From Cellulomonas sp. PhB143 (GTDB lineage: Bacteria > Actinomycetota > Actinomycetes > Actinomycetales > Cellulomonadaceae): a DNA stretch of 64,000 bases. Positions 54,450 to 63,450 of this stretch are shown one piece after another (within the stretch, counting starts at the first letter, position 1; each line of letters begins with the position of its first letter). Both the position numbers and the translations under genes were made by a program. The stretch is taken from assembly GCF_003752595.1 (NCBI RefSeq), contig NZ_RKIJ01000003.1, positions 1-64,000 on the forward strand, read 5' to 3'. Under the pieces are notes generated by a model that worked only from the letters and a program-made list of their open reading frames with translations, made no database searches and was not told where the DNA came from.

Positions 54450-56051
54450 TCAGCCGGGCGGCGCGACGTGCGTCACCTCGACCGGTGTCACCGCGAGCGT
54501 GACGCCGACCGGGCGCCCGACGGCGTCGGACAGCGCCCGGCCCAGCGCGTCTGCCGGGGGCGGCGTCCCCGGCCCGACGAGGTCGACCTCGACCGTGCCC
54601 GCGTCGACGGCCACGTCCACCACCTGCAGCGCGGCGTCGGGCCCGAGCCAGTCCTCGACGGCCTGCTCGGCGGCGCGCTGCTCGCCGGAGAGCGCGAGCT
54701 GGCCCTGCGTCGTCAGGAGCAGGGGCAGGAAGACGACGAGGGCCAGCGCGACGAAGGGTGCCAGCGTCGTCGCGACCCGGCGCAGCTGCGCGGGGGAGGG
54801 GTCCGGGCGCGTGAAGCCGCCGAGCACGAAGACGAGCGACGCAGCGAGCACGATCGCCACGAAGTTGGTGAGGAACAGCAGGAACGCGCCCCAGGCGTCG
54901 TCGGTGCGGCCGCCCTGCACGGCGATCCCGACGACCGCGAGCGGCGGCACCAGGGCGACGGCGATCGCGACGCCGCCGAGCCCGGAGGCGACGCGGCGGT
55001 CCAGGGTCGCGTAGGCGCCGGCCGCGCCCGCCGCGAGCGCGATGAGCAGGTCCAGGAGGGTCGGGTCGGTGCGGCTGGTGATCTGGTCGTTCGTGTCGAA
55101 CGCCACGACGGCAGGGGCCCAGGCGGCGATCGCCGCGGCCAGCGCCACGGCGGCGGCCACGCCGGCGACGATCATCGCCGTCGAGGCCACGGCCCGGCGC
55201 ACCCACCCGTTCACGAGCGCCGCCGCGAGGCCGAGGATCGGCACCATGAGCGGCGCGACGAGCATCGCGCCGATGACGACCGCGGTCGAGTCCTGCAGCA
55301 CGGCGAAGGTCGCGATGCACACGCTCAGGACGAGCATGACCCACCAGCCGACGATCTTCGCGGTCCGGTCCGGCGGCTCGGTGTACAGGGCGTCGACGAG
55401 CTCGACGCGACGCGCGGGACCCAGCTCGACGTCCCGCACCCAGGCCCACAGCAGCTCGCCGAGGGTGGGGGACGCGGCGCTCCCGCCGGGGTCCCCGGGC
55501 GCACCCGCGACCGCGGGATGGCGCAGCCCGTAGGCGAGGACGAGGACGCCGACGAGGACGGTCGCCGTCGCCGCGGCGAGCACGAGACCCTCGGAGACGA
55601 GGCCCGGGTCGATCGTCGCCGCGGCGCCGAGCGCGAGCGAGACGGTGCCGCTCAGGAGCCGCGGGGCGCGCCCGTCCCGGTCGGCGAGGGCGGCGACGAC
55701 GCCCACGAGACCGTGGGCGGCGAGGTAGACGCCGAGCCCGAGCACGAGGAAGGTGACGGCCTCGCGGGCGCTGACGACGAGGTAGGCGGCCGCGGCGAGC
55801 GAGGCCACGCCGCGCGCGGCGAGGAGCACCCGGCGCAGCGCGCGGTGCGCGAGGCGGTGCCCGACGCGGCGACGCAGGGCCGACCACAGGTCCACGGCCC
55901 CGGAGGCCGCCACCACCGTCCCGACCAGCACGGCGACGACGGGCAGGCTGATCCGGGGCATCAGCACGACGCAGGAGCCGACGGCGACCAGCGCCGCGCC
56001 CTTGACCGTGGTCGCGGTGAGGCGACCCTCGAGCGCTGCCGGCTGCTGCAC
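54450..56051 (-). CDS. DUF389 membrane protein with N-terminal HdeD-like helices
   Basis: A 533-residue membrane protein. Residues about 15-180 are six hydrophobic helices like the HdeD/DUF308 family. A loop (about 195-230) is followed by a DUF389 domain with AVVIGAMLVAPLMVPILGLA and further helices up to about 445. The last 80 residues are a soluble alpha/beta domain. DUF389 proteins are of unknown function; a transport role is a guess. The combination of both membrane modules in one chain is unusual but not unique to my knowledge. It is divergent from pcrA. Confidence 0.85.
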   Translation of the reverse strand: MQQPAALEGRLTATTVKGAALVAVGSCVVLMPRISLPVVAVLVGTVVAASGAVDLWSALRRRVGHRLAHRALRRVLLAARGVASLAAAAYLVVSAREAVTFLVLGLGVYLAAHGLVGVVAALADRDGRAPRLLSGTVSLALGAAATIDPGLVSEGLVLAAATATVLVGVLVLAYGLRHPAVAGAPGDPGGSAASPTLGELLWAWVRDVELGPARRVELVDALYTEPPDRTAKIVGWWVMLVLSVCIATFAVLQDSTAVVIGAMLVAPLMVPILGLAAALVNGWVRRAVASTAMIVAGVAAAVALAAAIAAWAPAVVAFDTNDQITSRTDPTLLDLLIALAAGAAGAYATLDRRVASGLGGVAIAVALVPPLAVVGIAVQGGRTDDAWGAFLLFLTNFVAIVLAASLVFVLGGFTRPDPSPAQLRRVATTLAPFVALALVVFLPLLLTTQGQLALSGEQRAAEQAVEDWLGPDAALQVVDVAVDAGTVEVDLVGPGTPPPADALGRALSDAVGRPVGVTLAVTPVEVTHVAPPG

Positions 56052-56120
56052 GTCGCGAACCTATCGCGGGACGTCGGCGGGTGCCGCGGTGTGGGCGGCG
56101 ACGCCTACCCTGGGAGGGCT

Positions 56121-58688
56121 ATGACATCGCTCTTCGAGAACCTCCCGCTGCCCGGCCTGGACGACCTCGCCCGGCTGCCCGCGATCCAGTCCGGCAGGTC
56201 GACCGAGGGCGTCCCGGACGCCGAGGTGCCCGGCTGGGCGCAGGACGACGACGCACCGCGCCGCGGGCCGTTCGACCATCTCGATCCCGCGGCGCTCGTG
56301 GAGGGGCTCAACCCGCAGCAGCGCGAGGCCGTCGAGCACGGCGGCGGCCCGCTGCTCATCGTGGCGGGCGCGGGCTCGGGCAAGACCCGGGTGCTGACGC
56401 ACCGCATCGGGTACCTGCTCGCGACCCGCCGGTCCCGGGTCGGGGAGATCCTGGCGATCACGTTCACGAACAAGGCGGCGGCGGAGATGCGCGAGCGCGT
56501 CCAGGCGCTCGTGGGGCCGGCCGCCCGGAACATGTGGGTCTCGACCTTCCACTCCGCGTGCGTGCGGATCCTGCGCCGCGAGGCCAAGACCCTGGGCCTG
56601 CGCTCGAGCTTCTCGATCTACGACGCGGCGGACTCTCAGCGGCTGATCACGATGGTCTGCCGCGAGCTCGACCTCGACGTGAAGAAGTACCCCGCTCGCT
56701 CGCTGTCGAACAAGATCTCCGACCTGAAGAACGAGCTGGTCGGGCCCCAGGCGTACGCGCGCGAGTCCGGGGCGTCCTCGGACGCGGCGCCGAACGCCTA
56801 CGACCAGGTGCTCTCGGACGTCTACACGCGCTACCAGCAGCGGCTCGGCCAGGCGCACGCGCTCGACTTCGACGACATCATCATGACGACGGTGCGCCTG
56901 CTGCAGGAGTTCCCCGCGGTCGCGGAGCACTATCGCCGCAGGTTCCGCCACATCCTGGTCGACGAGTACCAGGACACCAACCACGCGCAGTACGTCCTGG
57001 TCCGCGAGCTCACGGGCACGGCGGACGAGCCGGTGCCGCCGGCGGAGCTGACCGTCGTCGGCGACGCGGACCAGTCGATCTACGCGTTCCGCGGCGCCAC
57101 GATCCGCAACATCCTGGAGTTCGAGCAGGACTACCCCGACGCCCGCACGATCCTCCTCGAGCAGAACTACCGCTCGACGCAGACGATCCTCACGGCCGCG
57201 AACGCCGTCATCTCCCGCAACGCCGACCGCAAGCCCAAGCGCCTGTGGACGGACTCGGGGGCCGGGACGCAGATCGTCGGCTACGTCGCCGACAACGAGC
57301 ACGAGGAGGCGCGGTTCGTCGCCCAGGAGATCGACCGCCTCGGCGACGCCGAGGGCGTCCGCCCGGGCGACGTCGCGGTGTTCTACCGCACGAACGCCCA
57401 GTCGCGGGCGCTGGAGGAGGTGCTGATCCGCGTCGGACTGCCGTACAAGGTGGTCGGCGGCACGCGCTTCTACGAGCGTCGCGAGGTCAAGGACGCGGTC
57501 GCCTACCTGCGCGCGATCGCGAACCCGGACGACGACGTCAACGTGCGTCGGGTGCTCAACGTCCCCAAGCGCGGCCTCGGGGACCGGGCGGAGGCCGTCG
57601 TGGCCGCGTTCGCCGACCGCGAGCGCATCTCCTTCGGCGCGGCCGTCGAGCGGTGCGACGAGATCGGCGGGATCACCGCGCGCACGCTCAACCCGCTGCG
57701 CGCGTTCCGGGACCTGGTGCGGGGGCTCGGGGAGCTCGCGGCGTCGGGCGCCGCACCGGCGGAGATCCTCGGCGAGGTCCTGGACCGGACGGGATACCTG
57801 GCCGAGCTCCGCGCGAGCGACGACCCGCAGGACGCGTCGCGCGTGGAGAACCTCGCCGAGCTGCACGCCGTCGCCGCGGAGTTCACCGAGCTGGAGCCCG
57901 AGGCGGACCTGGCGGACTTCCTGGAGCGGGTCTCCCTCGTCGCGGACGCCGACCAGATCCCGTCGTCCGACGACGCGGGCGACGACGGGCAGGACGGCCC
58001 GCCGCGCGTCGAGCCCGGCGTGGTCACCCTGATGACCCTGCACACCGCCAAGGGCCTGGAGTTCCCGGTCGTCTTCCTCACCGGCATGGAGGACGGCACG
58101 TTCCCGCACATGCGCTCCCTGCACGACGACGCCGAGCTGTCCGAGGAGCGGCGGCTCGCCTACGTCGGGATCACCCGGGCGCGCGAGCGCCTGTACATCT
58201 CGCGCTCGGCGGTGCGCTCCGCGTGGGGGACGCCGAACGAGTTCCCGCCGAGCCGGTTCCTCGACGAGATCCCCGAGGAGCTGTGGGACTGGCGCCGCCG
58301 CGAGTCGAGCATGTCGGCGCTGCGCGGGCCCGGCGGGTTCGCCGGGTCCGGCGGCTGGCGCTCGGGCACCGGGTCCGGCGCCCGGGCCGCGGGCGGCGGG
58401 GGATCGTCGTCGGGCGGGTACTCCCGGCGCGAGATCGACCAGGTGGCGCGCCAGCGGGCCGCTGCTGCGGGTCGCGGGGGATCGCCCTCGTTCGGCTCGG
58501 CGGCACCGCGGGCGGACGGCGCCATCCCGTCGCTGGCGGTCGGTGACCGAGTCACGCACGACGCCTACGGGCTCGGGACGGTCGTCGGCGTCGAGGGCGC
58601 CGGGCAGAACGCCGTGGCGAAGATCGACTTCGGGGTCGACGGCACCAAGCGTCTCCTGCTGCGCTTCTCGCCGGTCACCAAGCTCTGA
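56121..58688 (+). CDS. pcrA: ATP-dependent DNA helicase PcrA (UvrD-type)
   Basis: An 855-residue superfamily 1A helicase that unwinds DNA 3'-5' in repair and plasmid replication. Walker A is VAGAGSGKTRVLTHRI, motif Ia ITFTNKAAAEMRERV, motif II VDEYQDTNHAQY, motif III GDADQSIYAFRGA, and motif VI YVGITRARERLYIS. The N-terminal 70 residues are an acidic extension. The C-terminus has a Gly-rich linker and the GDRVTHDAYGLGTVV module that binds RNA polymerase in PcrA proteins. The start at 56121 has the ribosome site GGGAGG. Confidence 0.96.
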   Translation: MTSLFENLPLPGLDDLARLPAIQSGRSTEGVPDAEVPGWAQDDDAPRRGPFDHLDPAALVEGLNPQQREAVEHGGGPLLIVAGAGSGKTRVLTHRIGYLLATRRSRVGEILAITFTNKAAAEMRERVQALVGPAARNMWVSTFHSACVRILRREAKTLGLRSSFSIYDAADSQRLITMVCRELDLDVKKYPARSLSNKISDLKNELVGPQAYARESGASSDAAPNAYDQVLSDVYTRYQQRLGQAHALDFDDIIMTTVRLLQEFPAVAEHYRRRFRHILVDEYQDTNHAQYVLVRELTGTADEPVPPAELTVVGDADQSIYAFRGATIRNILEFEQDYPDARTILLEQNYRSTQTILTAANAVISRNADRKPKRLWTDSGAGTQIVGYVADNEHEEARFVAQEIDRLGDAEGVRPGDVAVFYRTNAQSRALEEVLIRVGLPYKVVGGTRFYERREVKDAVAYLRAIANPDDDVNVRRVLNVPKRGLGDRAEAVVAAFADRERISFGAAVERCDEIGGITARTLNPLRAFRDLVRGLGELAASGAAPAEILGEVLDRTGYLAELRASDDPQDASRVENLAELHAVAAEFTELEPEADLADFLERVSLVADADQIPSSDDAGDDGQDGPPRVEPGVVTLMTLHTAKGLEFPVVFLTGMEDGTFPHMRSLHDDAELSEERRLAYVGITRARERLYISRSAVRSAWGTPNEFPPSRFLDEIPEELWDWRRRESSMSALRGPGGFAGSGGWRSGTGSGARAAGGGGSSSGGYSRREIDQVARQRAAAAGRGGSPSFGSAAPRADGAIPSLAVGDRVTHDAYGLGTVVGVEGAGQNAVAKIDFGVDGTKRLLLRFSPVTKL

Positions 58689-58721
58689 CGGGCCCGGCAC
58701 CTCGACCGACCGGGCGACCCG

Positions 58722-59303
58722 CTATGCGGCGAGGCCGCCCGTCCGGTCGAGCGCGGCGCGCACGGTCTCGACGTCGGCCCCCGGGGCCATGGCACCGGTC
58801 AGGGCGGCGTGCGCCGAGCCCTGCGTGTCCCGCAGCGCGGCGAGCACGAGGTGGCGGGTCTCGATCGTCCGCTCGTGGCGCCGCACGGCCTCGCGCAGCG
58901 CGAGCTCGAGCATCTTCTTGGCGTCCTTCTCGAACGGGACGTGCCCGCCGCGCGCGCCGCGCGAGGTCCCCGCCGGGCGGTCGAGCGCCCCGGGCCCGAA
59001 CAGCGCGTCCGCCTCGCGGCGCACGGCGTCCAGGTCGATCCCCACGGACGCGAGGGCCTGCGCGTCGAGCGCGCCGGACGAGGCCGGCCCGGCGTCCGGG
59101 CCGGGCGACGGGTCGCCGGGCGCCGTGGCGAGGCGGTCGGTGTCGACCCCGGCGGCGCGCAGGGCGGCCGCGGTGGCAGGGTCGGTGCGCAGCGCCGCGG
59201 CGAGCAGCCCCGCGGCGTCGATCCGGGGCCGGCCGGCTGCGCGGGCATCGGTCTGGGCGGCGACGACGGCGGTGCGGGCCTCGCGGCTGAATCGTTCGAA
59301 CAT
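58722..59303 (-). CDS. Clp N-terminal domain protein
   Basis: A 193-residue protein with two Clp-N (ClpA/ClpC N-domain) repeats, MFERFSREARTAVVAAQTDA... and FEKDAKKMLELALREAVRRHERTIETRHLVLAAL, and no AAA+ modules. Such stand-alone proteins may act as adaptors or decoys for the ClpC unfoldase, or bind substrates; this is inferred. Its start overlaps the stop of the small HTH gene (TGATG at 59301-59305), so both are made together from the twin-operator promoter. Confidence 0.88.
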   Translation of the reverse strand: MFERFSREARTAVVAAQTDARAAGRPRIDAAGLLAAALRTDPATAAALRAAGVDTDRLATAPGDPSPGPDAGPASSGALDAQALASVGIDLDAVRREADALFGPGALDRPAGTSRGARGGHVPFEKDAKKMLELALREAVRRHERTIETRHLVLAALRDTQGSAHAALTGAMAPGADVETVRAALDRTGGLAA

Positions 59304-59536
59304 CAGGGCTCCTCGGTGGTCCGGGCGTACTTCTTGTGGACCGCCTGGCGGCTGACGCCGAGGACCGTGGCGAGGTCCTGCCACGACCAGCCGAGCGCCC
59401 GGGCGCGGCGGACCTGGAGCAGCTCCAGGCGGTCGGCGAGCTCGTGCAGGGAGCGCACGGCGCGCAGGCCGACCGCGGGGTCGGCGCTCGTGGCGTCGTG
59501 GACCGGGGGCGGGGTGTCGTCGTGCGGTGCGGTCAT
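59303..59536 (-). CDS. Small HTH regulator of the Clp-N operon
   Basis: A 77-residue protein. The C-terminal half is a helix-turn-helix with LGWSWQDLATVLGVSRQAVHKKYA. The N-terminal half is a short linker and an amphipathic helix (LHELADRLELLQVRRARA) that could dimerise. It sits directly downstream of two TGTCAA-N6-TTGACA palindromes and is very likely an autoregulator that also controls the Clp-N gene. The ATG at 59536 lies seven bases after a -10 (TAGTTT), so the mRNA is probably leaderless. Confidence 0.87.
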   Translation of the reverse strand: MTAPHDDTPPPVHDATSADPAVGLRAVRSLHELADRLELLQVRRARALGWSWQDLATVLGVSRQAVHKKYARTTEEP

Positions 59537-59539
59537 GGG

Positions 59540-59584
59540 TGTCAAACTACGTTGACATCCGCTCAGTGTCAACTCCGATTGACA
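59540..59584 (-). promoter_or_regulatory. Promoter built from two palindromic operators
   Basis: Minus strand: TGTCAATCGGAGTTGACA (59584-59567) and TGTCAACGTAGTTTGACA (59557-59540), spaced 27 bases apart. The -35 TTGACA is the end of the first palindrome. The -10 TAGTTT, 17 bases later, lies inside the second. Seven bases then lead to the ATG. Any protein that binds these sites must compete with RNA polymerase. Confidence 0.75.
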
Positions 59585-59617
59585 TCCTGTCGTCCGCCCC
59601 GCCTGCTCCCGTCCCGC

Positions 59618-61003
59618 CTACTCCCGCGTCGCCGGGGCCTCGTCGACGCCCGGCAGGTCGGGCAGGACCCCGTCGCGGCGGGCGTCCAGCCACAGCTTGA
59701 CCAGGAGGCCGAGGACCGCGCCGAGGATCGCCGTGACCGTCACCGCGGGCCCCGACCCGATCGTCAGGAGCACCGCGAGCAGCACCGAGGTCAGCGGCAT
59801 GCCGAGGGTCGCCGCGGCGCCCGCGGCGATCCCGCAGGCCGCGAGCCCCGGGACGGTCGCGCCGGGGACGAGCGCAGCACCGGCCACGCCCGCCGCCATG
59901 CCGAGGAACACGGCGGGGAAGATCGCCCCGCCGCGGAACCCGCCGCCCATGCTCAGGGCGTACGCGAGGGCCTTCGCCACGGCGATCACGACGATCGAGC
60001 CGGCACCCACGCCCGTGAGCCCCGCGAGGGTGGTCTGGCCGGAGAACAGGACCATGTCCACGTCGGCGCCGGTGATCGCGCGGGAGACGAGCGCGAGCAC
60101 GCCGACCCCGACGCCCGCCAGCACGATGGTCGGCAGCGGGGAGCGGTCCGCCACCCGGCGCAGGCGCTCGCCGGTCCGCGTCCCGAGGACCACGAGCCCC
60201 GCCGCCGCGACCGCGACGACGACGCCCGTGAGGAGGTCCGCGACGCTGACGCTCGGGTAGGGCCCGAGGTCGCCCGCCGTGAGGTTCGGCACGCTGACCC
60301 CGGGCCAGTCCGCCACGCCGACGTGCACGAGGTAGCCCGCGCCGAGCGCGGACAGGACGGGCACCAGCTGGACCAGGGGGCGCCGGGGTCTGGCCCCGGG
60401 CCCGGGCCGGAGGATCGAGGCCTCGAGCACCAGGAGTCCCGTGACCAGTGGGTTGCCCATGACCACGCCGAGGGCTGCGGCGGCGCCGGAGATCACGAGG
60501 ATCCGGGCGCGCTCGCCGCCCGCCGGGCGCAGCAACCAGAAGCCGACGCTCGTCCCGATCGCGAGCAGGGGTGCTTCGGGGCCGACGACGGCGCCGCAGA
60601 CGAGGGTCGCGAACGCGGCGAGCAGCGTGGACGCCAGCATGCGCGGGGTGATGTCGAACGCCAGGCCGTCCAGCGGGTGGTGACCGCCGTGCCCGGGCAG
60701 CGTCTTCGCGCCCCAGACGGCGACGGCGCCGACCGCCAGGACCGCGAGCACCCACCACCACGGCGCGTCGTCGGCGCCGAACGCCTCCGGGGCGGCGTCC
60801 CAGACGAGGTGCTCGGCGCCGTGCAGGAGCGAGGAGTAGACCGTCGCGCCCAGCGCGGCCAGGACGCCGACGAGCAGCGCGTACAGCAGCAGGACGGTGT
60901 CCTCCCGGCTCAGCGGGGCGCGCACGGTCCCGGTCGGTCCGGCGGGCCTGCTCGGTCCGGCGGGCTTGGTCGGTCCGGCGGGCTTGGTCGGTTCGGCGCT
61001 CAC
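59618..61003 (-). CDS. ClC-family chloride/fluoride channel or antiporter
   Basis: A 461-residue membrane protein with about ten to twelve hydrophobic helices. The selectivity segments are GAVVGPEAPLLAIG and GGGFRGGAIFPAVFLG, in place of the classical GREGP and GxFxP forms. ClC proteins move chloride or fluoride. The N-terminus carries TKPAGP repeats encoded by 18-base units (60935-60998). I chose the GTG at 61003, which begins VSAEPTK; 61009 is also possible. It lies 80 bases upstream of the HTH gene on the same strand. Confidence 0.87.
   Translation of the reverse strand: MSAEPTKPAGPTKPAGPSRPAGPTGTVRAPLSREDTVLLLYALLVGVLAALGATVYSSLLHGAEHLVWDAAPEAFGADDAPWWWVLAVLAVGAVAVWGAKTLPGHGGHHPLDGLAFDITPRMLASTLLAAFATLVCGAVVGPEAPLLAIGTSVGFWLLRPAGGERARILVISGAAAALGVVMGNPLVTGLLVLEASILRPGPGARPRRPLVQLVPVLSALGAGYLVHVGVADWPGVSVPNLTAGDLGPYPSVSVADLLTGVVVAVAAAGLVVLGTRTGERLRRVADRSPLPTIVLAGVGVGVLALVSRAITGADVDMVLFSGQTTLAGLTGVGAGSIVVIAVAKALAYALSMGGGFRGGAIFPAVFLGMAAGVAGAALVPGATVPGLAACGIAAGAAATLGMPLTSVLLAVLLTIGSGPAVTVTAILGAVLGLLVKLWLDARRDGVLPDLPGVDEAPATRE
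60935..60998. repeat. 18-base tandem repeat in the ClC gene
   Basis: Three units of CGGTCCGGCGGGCTTGGT and a partial fourth encode (TKPAGP)n at the cytoplasmic N-terminus. Units differ at one to three bases. Confidence 0.8.
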
Positions 61004-61084
61004 GCGCACGAGTGAACCACAGCGCCCGCCGGACGCCCGGCGGGCGGCAGGCGCCCCGAGGAGAGGGTCGGTCGCGCGGAGGTC

Positions 61085-61116
61085 TACCCTGGTACCAACT
61101 TGTCTCGACATCGAGA
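61085..61116 (+). promoter_or_regulatory. sucC promoter region with palindrome
   Basis: A -10-like TACCCT (61085-61090) is followed by the palindrome TCTCGACATCGAGA (61103-61116), which would lie just after the transcription start. It resembles sites bound by MarR-type regulators before citric-acid-cycle genes, but that is from memory and not certain. Confidence 0.45.
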
Positions 61117-61174
61117 TATGTCGGGCTGCCGTGAGAAGACGGCGTATGCCAGTCAACCGGAAGGACGCAGCGGG

Positions 61175-62347
61175 GTGGACCTGTTCGAATACCAGGCGCG
61201 CGACATCTTCGAGAAGCACGGCGTGCCCGTGCTGGGAGGCGTGGTCGCGACCACGCCGGAGGAGGCCCGCGCAGGCGCAGAGGAGCTCGGCGGCGGCACC
61301 GTCGTCGTCAAGGCCCAGGTGAAGACCGGCGGGCGCGGCAAGGCGGGCGGCGTCAAGCTCGCCCGTTCGCCGGAGGAGGCCGCCGCGAAGGCGGAGGAGA
61401 TCCTCGGCATGGACATCAAGGGGCACACGGTGCACCGCGTGATGATCGCGGCCGGTGCCCGGATCGCCGAGGAGTACTACTTCTCGGTGCTCCTCGACCG
61501 GGCCAACCGGTCCTACCTCGCGATGTGCTCCGTCGAGGGCGGCATGGAGATCGAGCAGCTCGCCGTCGAGCGCCCCGAGGCGCTCGCCAAGGTCGAGGTC
61601 GACCCCCTGGTGGGCATCGACGCCGCCAAGGCCGACGAGATCGTCACGGCCGCCGGGTTCGCCGACGACGTCCGGGGCGACGTCGCCGCCGCGATCCAGA
61701 AGCTGTGGACCGTCTACCTCGAGGAGGACGCGACGCTGGTCGAGGTCAACCCCCTCGTGCGCACCGAGGACGGTGCGATCGTCGCCCTCGACGGCAAGGT
61801 GACCCTCGACGAGAACGCCGGGTTCCGCCACGCGGAGCACGACGCGCTCGAGGACAAGGCCGCGGCCGACCCGCTGGAGGCGAAGGCCAAGGAGAACGAC
61901 CTCAACTACGTCAAGCTCGACGGCGAGGTCGGGATCATCGGCAACGGGGCCGGGCTCGTCATGAGCACCCTCGACGTCGTCGCCTACGCGGGCGAGCAGC
62001 ACGGCGGGGTCAAGCCCGCGAACTTCCTGGACATCGGCGGCGGCGCGTCCGCCTCCGTCATGGCGGCGGGGCTCGACGTCATCCTCAACGACCCGCAGGT
62101 CAAGTCCGTCTTCGTCAACGTGTTCGGCGGGATCACCGCGTGCGACGCCGTCGCGAACGGCATCGTGCAGGCCCTCGAGATCCTCGGCGCGGAGGCGAAC
62201 AAGCCGCTCGTCGTGCGCCTGGACGGCAACAACGTCGTCGAGGGACGCCGCATCCTGACCGAGGCGGACCACCCGCTGGTCACGCTCGCCGTGACCATGG
62301 ACGGTGGCGCGGACGCCGCAGCGCAGGCTGCCGCCGCAGCCGCCTGA
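61175..62347 (+). CDS. sucC: Succinate-CoA ligase, beta subunit
   Basis: A 390-residue ATP-grasp enzyme of the citric acid cycle that makes ATP/GTP from succinyl-CoA. [19 protein letters not shown] is the conserved start, and the ATP-grasp region and [10 protein letters not shown] plus [10 protein letters not shown] motifs are intact. The GTG at 61175 has the ribosome site AAGGA and fits the family start. The end is an Ala-rich tail. It is co-transcribed with sucD 34 bases downstream. Confidence 0.96.
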   Translation: MDLFEYQARDIFEKHGVPVLGGVVATTPEEARAGAEELGGGTVVVKAQVKTGGRGKAGGVKLARSPEEAAAKAEEILGMDIKGHTVHRVMIAAGARIAEEYYFSVLLDRANRSYLAMCSVEGGMEIEQLAVERPEALAKVEVDPLVGIDAAKADEIVTAAGFADDVRGDVAAAIQKLWTVYLEEDATLVEVNPLVRTEDGAIVALDGKVTLDENAGFRHAEHDALEDKAAADPLEAKAKENDLNYVKLDGEVGIIGNGAGLVMSTLDVVAYAGEQHGGVKPANFLDIGGGASASVMAAGLDVILNDPQVKSVFVNVFGGITACDAVANGIVQALEILGAEANKPLVVRLDGNNVVEGRRILTEADHPLVTLAVTMDGGADAAAQAAAAAA

Positions 62348-62381
62348 GCCCCGCCGACACCGAGAGAGAACTGACACAGAC

Positions 62382-63269
62382 ATGGCAATCTTCATCAACG
62401 AGGACTCCAAGGTCATCGTCCAGGGCATGACCGGATCCGAGGGCCAGAAGCACACGACGCGCATGCTCGCGTCGGGCACCGCCGTCGTCGGCGGCGTCAA
62501 CCCGCGCAAGGCCGGCACCTCGGTGACCTTCCCGCAGGGCGAGGGCACCGTGGACGTCCCGGTCTTCGGCTCCGTCGCCGACGCGATGGCCACCACGGGT
62601 GCGAACGTCTCCGTGATCTTCGTCCCGCCGGCCTTCACCCGCGCCGCCGTGGTCGAGGCGATCGAGGCCGGCATGCCGCTGGTCGTCATCATCACCGAGG
62701 GCGTCCCGGTCAAGGACTCGGCCGAGTTCTACACGCTCGCCGAGCGCAAGGGCGTGCGGCTGGTCGGCCCGAACTGCCCGGGCATCATCAGCCCCGGGAA
62801 GTCGAACGTCGGCATCATCCCGGCCGACATCACCGGCCCGGGCAAGGTCGGTCTCGTGTCGAAGTCGGGCACGCTGACCTACCAGATGATGTACGAGCTC
62901 AAGGACTTCGGCTTCTCCACGGCCGTGGGCATCGGCGGCGACCCGGTCATCGGCACGACGCACATCGACGCCCTCGCGGCGTTCGAGGCGGACCCCGACA
63001 CCGAGGCGATCGTCATGATCGGCGAGATCGGCGGCGACGCCGAGGAGCGTGCGGCGGCCTACATCAAGGAGCACGTGACCAAGCCGGTCGTCGGCTACGT
63101 CGCCGGCTTCACGGCGCCCGAGGGCAAGACGATGGGCCACGCCGGCGCCATCGTCTCCGGTTCCTCGGGCACCGCCCAGGCGAAGAAGGAGGCGCTCGAG
63201 GCCGCCGGGGTCAAGGTCGGCAAGACGCCGTCCGAGACCGCCGCGCTCATGCGCGAGATCCTCTCCTGA
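62382..63269 (+). CDS. sucD: Succinate-CoA ligase, alpha subunit
   Basis: A 295-residue subunit that binds CoA and carries the phospho-histidine. [17 protein letters not shown] is the CoA-binding start, [20 protein letters not shown] is typical, and the active-site His is in [19 protein letters not shown] stretch precedes the ATG. It is followed by a strong terminator hairpin. Confidence 0.96.
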   Translation: MAIFINEDSKVIVQGMTGSEGQKHTTRMLASGTAVVGGVNPRKAGTSVTFPQGEGTVDVPVFGSVADAMATTGANVSVIFVPPAFTRAAVVEAIEAGMPLVVIITEGVPVKDSAEFYTLAERKGVRLVGPNCPGIISPGKSNVGIIPADITGPGKVGLVSKSGTLTYQMMYELKDFGFSTAVGIGGDPVIGTTHIDALAAFEADPDTEAIVMIGEIGGDAEERAAAYIKEHVTKPVVGYVAGFTAPEGKTMGHAGAIVSGSSGTAQAKKEALEAAGVKVGKTPSETAALMREILS

Positions 63270-63307
63270 CCCCGGAGGCCGGACGGCTCGCCCGCCCGGT
63301 CTCCCGC

Positions 63308-63348
63308 ACGACGGCGCCCGTCCCCGACCTGGGGACGGGCGCCGTCGT
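63308..63348. terminator. Terminator after sucCD
   Basis: A perfect 18-base inverted repeat (arms 63308-63325 and 63331-63348) around GACCT, 38 bases after the sucD stop. No T-tract. It separates sucCD from the DUF6350 gene. Confidence 0.85.
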
Positions 63349-63450
63349 CGTCCGCAGGGCGGCTCCTCGGGCGGCTCCCCGGTGCGCCGGGTCCGGGGCG
63401 CGCCGGACCGCCTGGTCCGGCGCCCGGCCGCCGTGGGGCAGCATGATCGG

